From contig NZ_CP031219.1 of the NCBI RefSeq assembly GCF_003346775.1, positions 620,001 through 684,000 of the forward strand: 64,000 bases of DNA, in the 5' to 3' direction. Source of the stretch: Malaciobacter mytili LMG 24559 (lineage in GTDB: Bacteria > Campylobacterota > Campylobacteria > Campylobacterales > Arcobacteraceae). The notes beneath the pieces were generated by a model that was given only the letters and a program-made list of their open reading frames with translations, was not told the origin of the DNA and did no database searches. The stretch's first letter is position 1. Each line of letters begins with the position of its first letter. A program made the translations under genes and the position numbers. Shown here one piece after another: positions 61,664 to 64,000 of this stretch.

Positions 61664-62812
61664 ATGGAGATAATAAATAATACATCTGGCCTTTGCAAAG
61701 ATATTAAAATAGTTAATAATGTAATTAACTCAAATACTATTAAAAATCATAAAGAACTATTAAAATCTCTTATTTCTATTAGTGATAAAGTTATTATTGC
61801 TTCACCATTTTTAATGGAAGATTTTGAAGATTTCTTTAAAGAAATAAATATAAAAAATGTTTATTTTGAGCTTATAACAACATGTATACCTAGAGGAAAT
61901 GAGCAAATTATTAAACCTTTTCAATTAAATAATTTTGCTAAAACAATTAAATTATTTACAAATAAATGGCCAAAAATTCATTTAATGCAGTCATTGCATT
62001 CGAAAATTTATTTATTTTATAAAGATGATATTAGGTTATGTGGAATAGTTACATCTGCTAACTTTACTATTCGTGGATTAGTTAGTAATCACGAAACAGG
62101 AATAATAACAACATCAAGTCAAACAATAGAAACTTTAGAAAATGAATTATTATCAAGTATAGACTATGTTAGTTTATCAGAATATCAAATTAAACAACTT
62201 TGTGTAATTGCTGAAAAAATGAAAAATGAAAAAAGATTTGAATTTCAGAAAGATATTGATATTAGATTAGAAAAAAATATTGAAAAGTTATGTACTCCAA
62301 GTAAAGGTAATAAAAATATAAAATTAAAGGAAAATGCTCAATATTTTATTAAAGTATCAGGAGTTAAAGATAGGCCTATATTGCCAGCAGATAAAAGAAA
62401 AATCAATGAACCTCATACGGTCTTACATTTTGCAAGAGAACCTAAAAAAATAAAAAATGGAGATTGTTTATTGGAAGTTGCAGTAGGAGGAAAGTGTTTT
62501 TTAAGTTACTATACTAAAGCAAGTAATGTTTTTTTCAGAACAGAAAAAGAACAAGAAATAAATAAAGATTATAAAAGATGGCCATTTTATATTTATGCAA
62601 ATAATTTGTCTCTTAATTTTGGTGAAAAATGGTTTGAAACTCCATTATATTATGAAGATGTAATAAAAGGTTTTAAAAATAAATTTCCAAATTGTTATAT
62701 AACTTATGCAGGAGGAAACTCATTAAAAGGCGCAATACAATTAGGGAATAGTTATATTCAAGTAACTAAAGAATTTGGTGAATATGTAAAAGAAATAATA
62801 GATAACCAATAA
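61664..62812 (+). CDS. PLD-family nuclease, possible restriction or defence enzyme
   Basis: 382-residue protein. The N-terminal half (1-200) is a phospholipase D-type nuclease domain with one HKD-like motif: His112-Ser-Lys114 in LHSKIYLF, then SANFTIRG at 131-138 and Glu144. This resembles the NgoFVII/BfiI group, which works as a dimer and needs no metal. The C-terminal part (about 225-382) has KDRPILPADK, KNGDCLLEVAVGGKCFLSYY and KRWPFYIYANNLSL, which recall a PUA/EVE-like fold, but I cannot confirm it. No methyltransferase is adjacent. It lies 55 bases after tRNA-Leu, a frequent insertion place for accessory genes. Confidence 0.7.
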   Translation: MEIINNTSGLCKDIKIVNNVINSNTIKNHKELLKSLISISDKVIIASPFLMEDFEDFFKEINIKNVYFELITTCIPRGNEQIIKPFQLNNFAKTIKLFTNKWPKIHLMQSLHSKIYLFYKDDIRLCGIVTSANFTIRGLVSNHETGIITTSSQTIETLENELLSSIDYVSLSEYQIKQLCVIAEKMKNEKRFEFQKDIDIRLEKNIEKLCTPSKGNKNIKLKENAQYFIKVSGVKDRPILPADKRKINEPHTVLHFAREPKKIKNGDCLLEVAVGGKCFLSYYTKASNVFFRTEKEQEINKDYKRWPFYIYANNLSLNFGEKWFETPLYYEDVIKGFKNKFPNCYITYAGGNSLKGAIQLGNSYIQVTKEFGEYVKEIIDNQ

Positions 62813-62942
62813 GAGATAATATTTAATTTTGTTTAGAATTATTTCATAATTTAATATTATTAATAATTTTATAAATAAATAAATTAATTTAAAGATTTTA
62901 TTGAATAGTTTATAAAGTTTAAAATATATAATTAAAGAGAAA

Positions 62943-63968
62943 TTATTTTGTAATCTCTCTTCTTATATCTTTACTTAAAGTTGTAATAATTTCATAGCTT
63001 ATGGTATTATGAATTTTTGCAAGATTTTTAACATTATCAAATATGCAAACTTCTTCTTCATTACTATTTAAAGTTAAAAAATCCATTGAAACTCTACCTA
63101 ATACTTTAAAACCTTTTGGTGTTGTATAGTGTTGATTTTCATTTAATCTTAAAAATCCATCACCATAACCAATATCATATGTTGAGATACTTATATCTTT
63201 TTTAGAAGTATAAGTTCCTCCATAACCAACACTTTCCCCCTTTTTTAGTATCCTCGAAGATACTTTATTTGCCCATAAAGACATAATTGGTTTTAAATTA
63301 GGTAAAGTTTTACTATTTGTTTCAAGATAGCCATAAGTAGCAATACCCACTCTTACAAAGTCATCTTCTATACTTTTGTGTCTAAATAAAGCAGAAGAAT
63401 TACAAGAATGAAAAGCAGGAAGCTTTATAGAAAACCTTTTGCAGATTTTTTTTACTTCTTCTTTTATCTTTGAAAAAAGTAAATTTTGTTGTTCAAAATC
63501 TTTGCTTAATATATTATCAGCGTTTTTATGATGAGTAAAAACTCCTGTTATATTTATGTTTTTTTCCACTAATTTAAAAAAAGTATCTTCTAATTGTTCT
63601 GGTAAAATACCATTTCTATGCATACCTGTATCTACTTTTATATGAACATTTATATTATTTGGCAAATCTTTTATTAATTCAAAACAATTTAAAGCAAAAT
63701 GAAAATTATGATGAAAATTATTGAAGTTTTTATTTGAAAGAACTAAAATATAATCAAAATAATCTTTTATCTTAAGTGCTTCTTTGAAGTTCTTTACAAC
63801 AGCTTTTTTTATGCCAAACTCTTTTAATAAACTAGAAATCTCTATAATTCCATGTCCATAAGCATTGTCTTTTAATACAATTGCAACTTTTTGTATTTTG
63901 CCAGCTTGTTTTAAAATTAGATTTAAATTATGAAATAAATTTTCTTTATGTAGTAAAATTTTTGCCAT
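62943..63968 (-). CDS. alr: Alanine racemase
   Basis: 341-residue PLP enzyme making D-alanine for peptidoglycan. The PLP Lys33 is in [10 protein letters not shown], the catalytic Tyr in the [15 protein letters not shown] segment, and the GYGDGFLR block follows. The protein is slightly shorter than E. coli Alr, which is usual here. AAGG lies 9 bases before the ATG. It is convergent with the PLD nuclease gene across 130 bases of plain AT-rich sequence. Confidence 0.93.
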   Translation of the reverse strand: MAKILLHKENLFHNLNLILKQAGKIQKVAIVLKDNAYGHGIIEISSLLKEFGIKKAVVKNFKEALKIKDYFDYILVLSNKNFNNFHHNFHFALNCFELIKDLPNNINVHIKVDTGMHRNGILPEQLEDTFFKLVEKNINITGVFTHHKNADNILSKDFEQQNLLFSKIKEEVKKICKRFSIKLPAFHSCNSSALFRHKSIEDDFVRVGIATYGYLETNSKTLPNLKPIMSLWANKVSSRILKKGESVGYGGTYTSKKDISISTYDIGYGDGFLRLNENQHYTTPKGFKVLGRVSMDFLTLNSNEEEVCIFDNVKNLAKIHNTISYEIITTLSKDIRREITK

Positions 63969-64000
63969 TTTTATTACCTTTTATTTAAATATCATAAGAA

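Noticed and set aside
61524-62812. tRNA-Leu as an integration site with an integrative element
   Set aside because: Only one accessory gene follows, with no integrase and no repeated tRNA 3' end before alr.

Overview
The window is AT-rich chromosomal DNA from a Campylobacterota bacterium, most likely an Arcobacter-type organism. Reasons: very low GC, short intergenic gaps, the order rpsB-tsf-ABC ATPase-acidic protein-gmk, the cbb3 oxidase assembly pair ccoI-ccoS beside a small cytochrome c553, MsrPQ, NnrS, a proC/pseudopilin block like the transformation locus of Campylobacter, and many c-di-GMP and 7TMR-DISM sensory proteins. Everything was read by eye, without database searches. Protein family names are motif-based; statements about other genomes are from memory.

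Layout. 1-3.7 kb: translation genes (rpsB cut by the window edge, tsf), an orphan LolD-type ATPase, an acidic protein and gmk. 3.7-21 kb: a REC-GGDEF-EAL protein, copper ATPase CcoI and CcoS, cytochrome c, an ABC ATPase with hemH, the full AmmeMemoRadiSam set (A, radical SAM, B) around an HD-GYP regulator, an ElyC/YdcF protein, a ZnuCB-type metal importer, a CvfB-like S1 protein, Tpx, NnrS and MsrPQ.

21.0-28.3 kb: a compact phage-derived island. It has a LexA/CI-type repressor with three operator-like repeats, a structured leader, a replication-initiator-like gene with internal iteron-like repeats, two tail-fibre-like genes, and a lysis set (PLA2-like protein, lipoprotein, holin, M15 endolysin). 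It ends with a probable small RNA and strong terminator. Integrase, terminase, capsid and tail-tube genes are absent, yet every gene is open and well supplied with ribosome binding sites. A 330-base gene-free stretch marks the likely deletion junction.

28.3-50.5 kb: UvrD/Rep-type helicase, a diguanylate cyclase, valS, a lipoprotein, and two 7TMR-DISM kinase/regulator pairs facing each other around an antiporter and a lone RND pump. The second pair lies directly upstream of the pump and antiporter and looks like one operon. Then come a LapD/LapG adhesin-control pair and a YajR-like MFS transporter. 50.6-64 kb: rdgB, three pseudopilin-like genes, proC, bamD, lon, a rhomboid protease, a small zinc-ribbon protein that appears to start at ATA, DNA polymerase IV, a split Aer/Cet-type energy-taxis pair, tRNA-Leu(GAG), a PLD-family nuclease that could be a stand-alone defence enzyme, and alr.

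The points I rate most worth checking are the phage-derived island with its operators and switch-like leader, the in-frame internal start that could release a free Memo protein from the radical SAM-Memo fusion, the PLD nuclease with an unidentified C-terminal domain, and the ATA-start zinc-ribbon gene.
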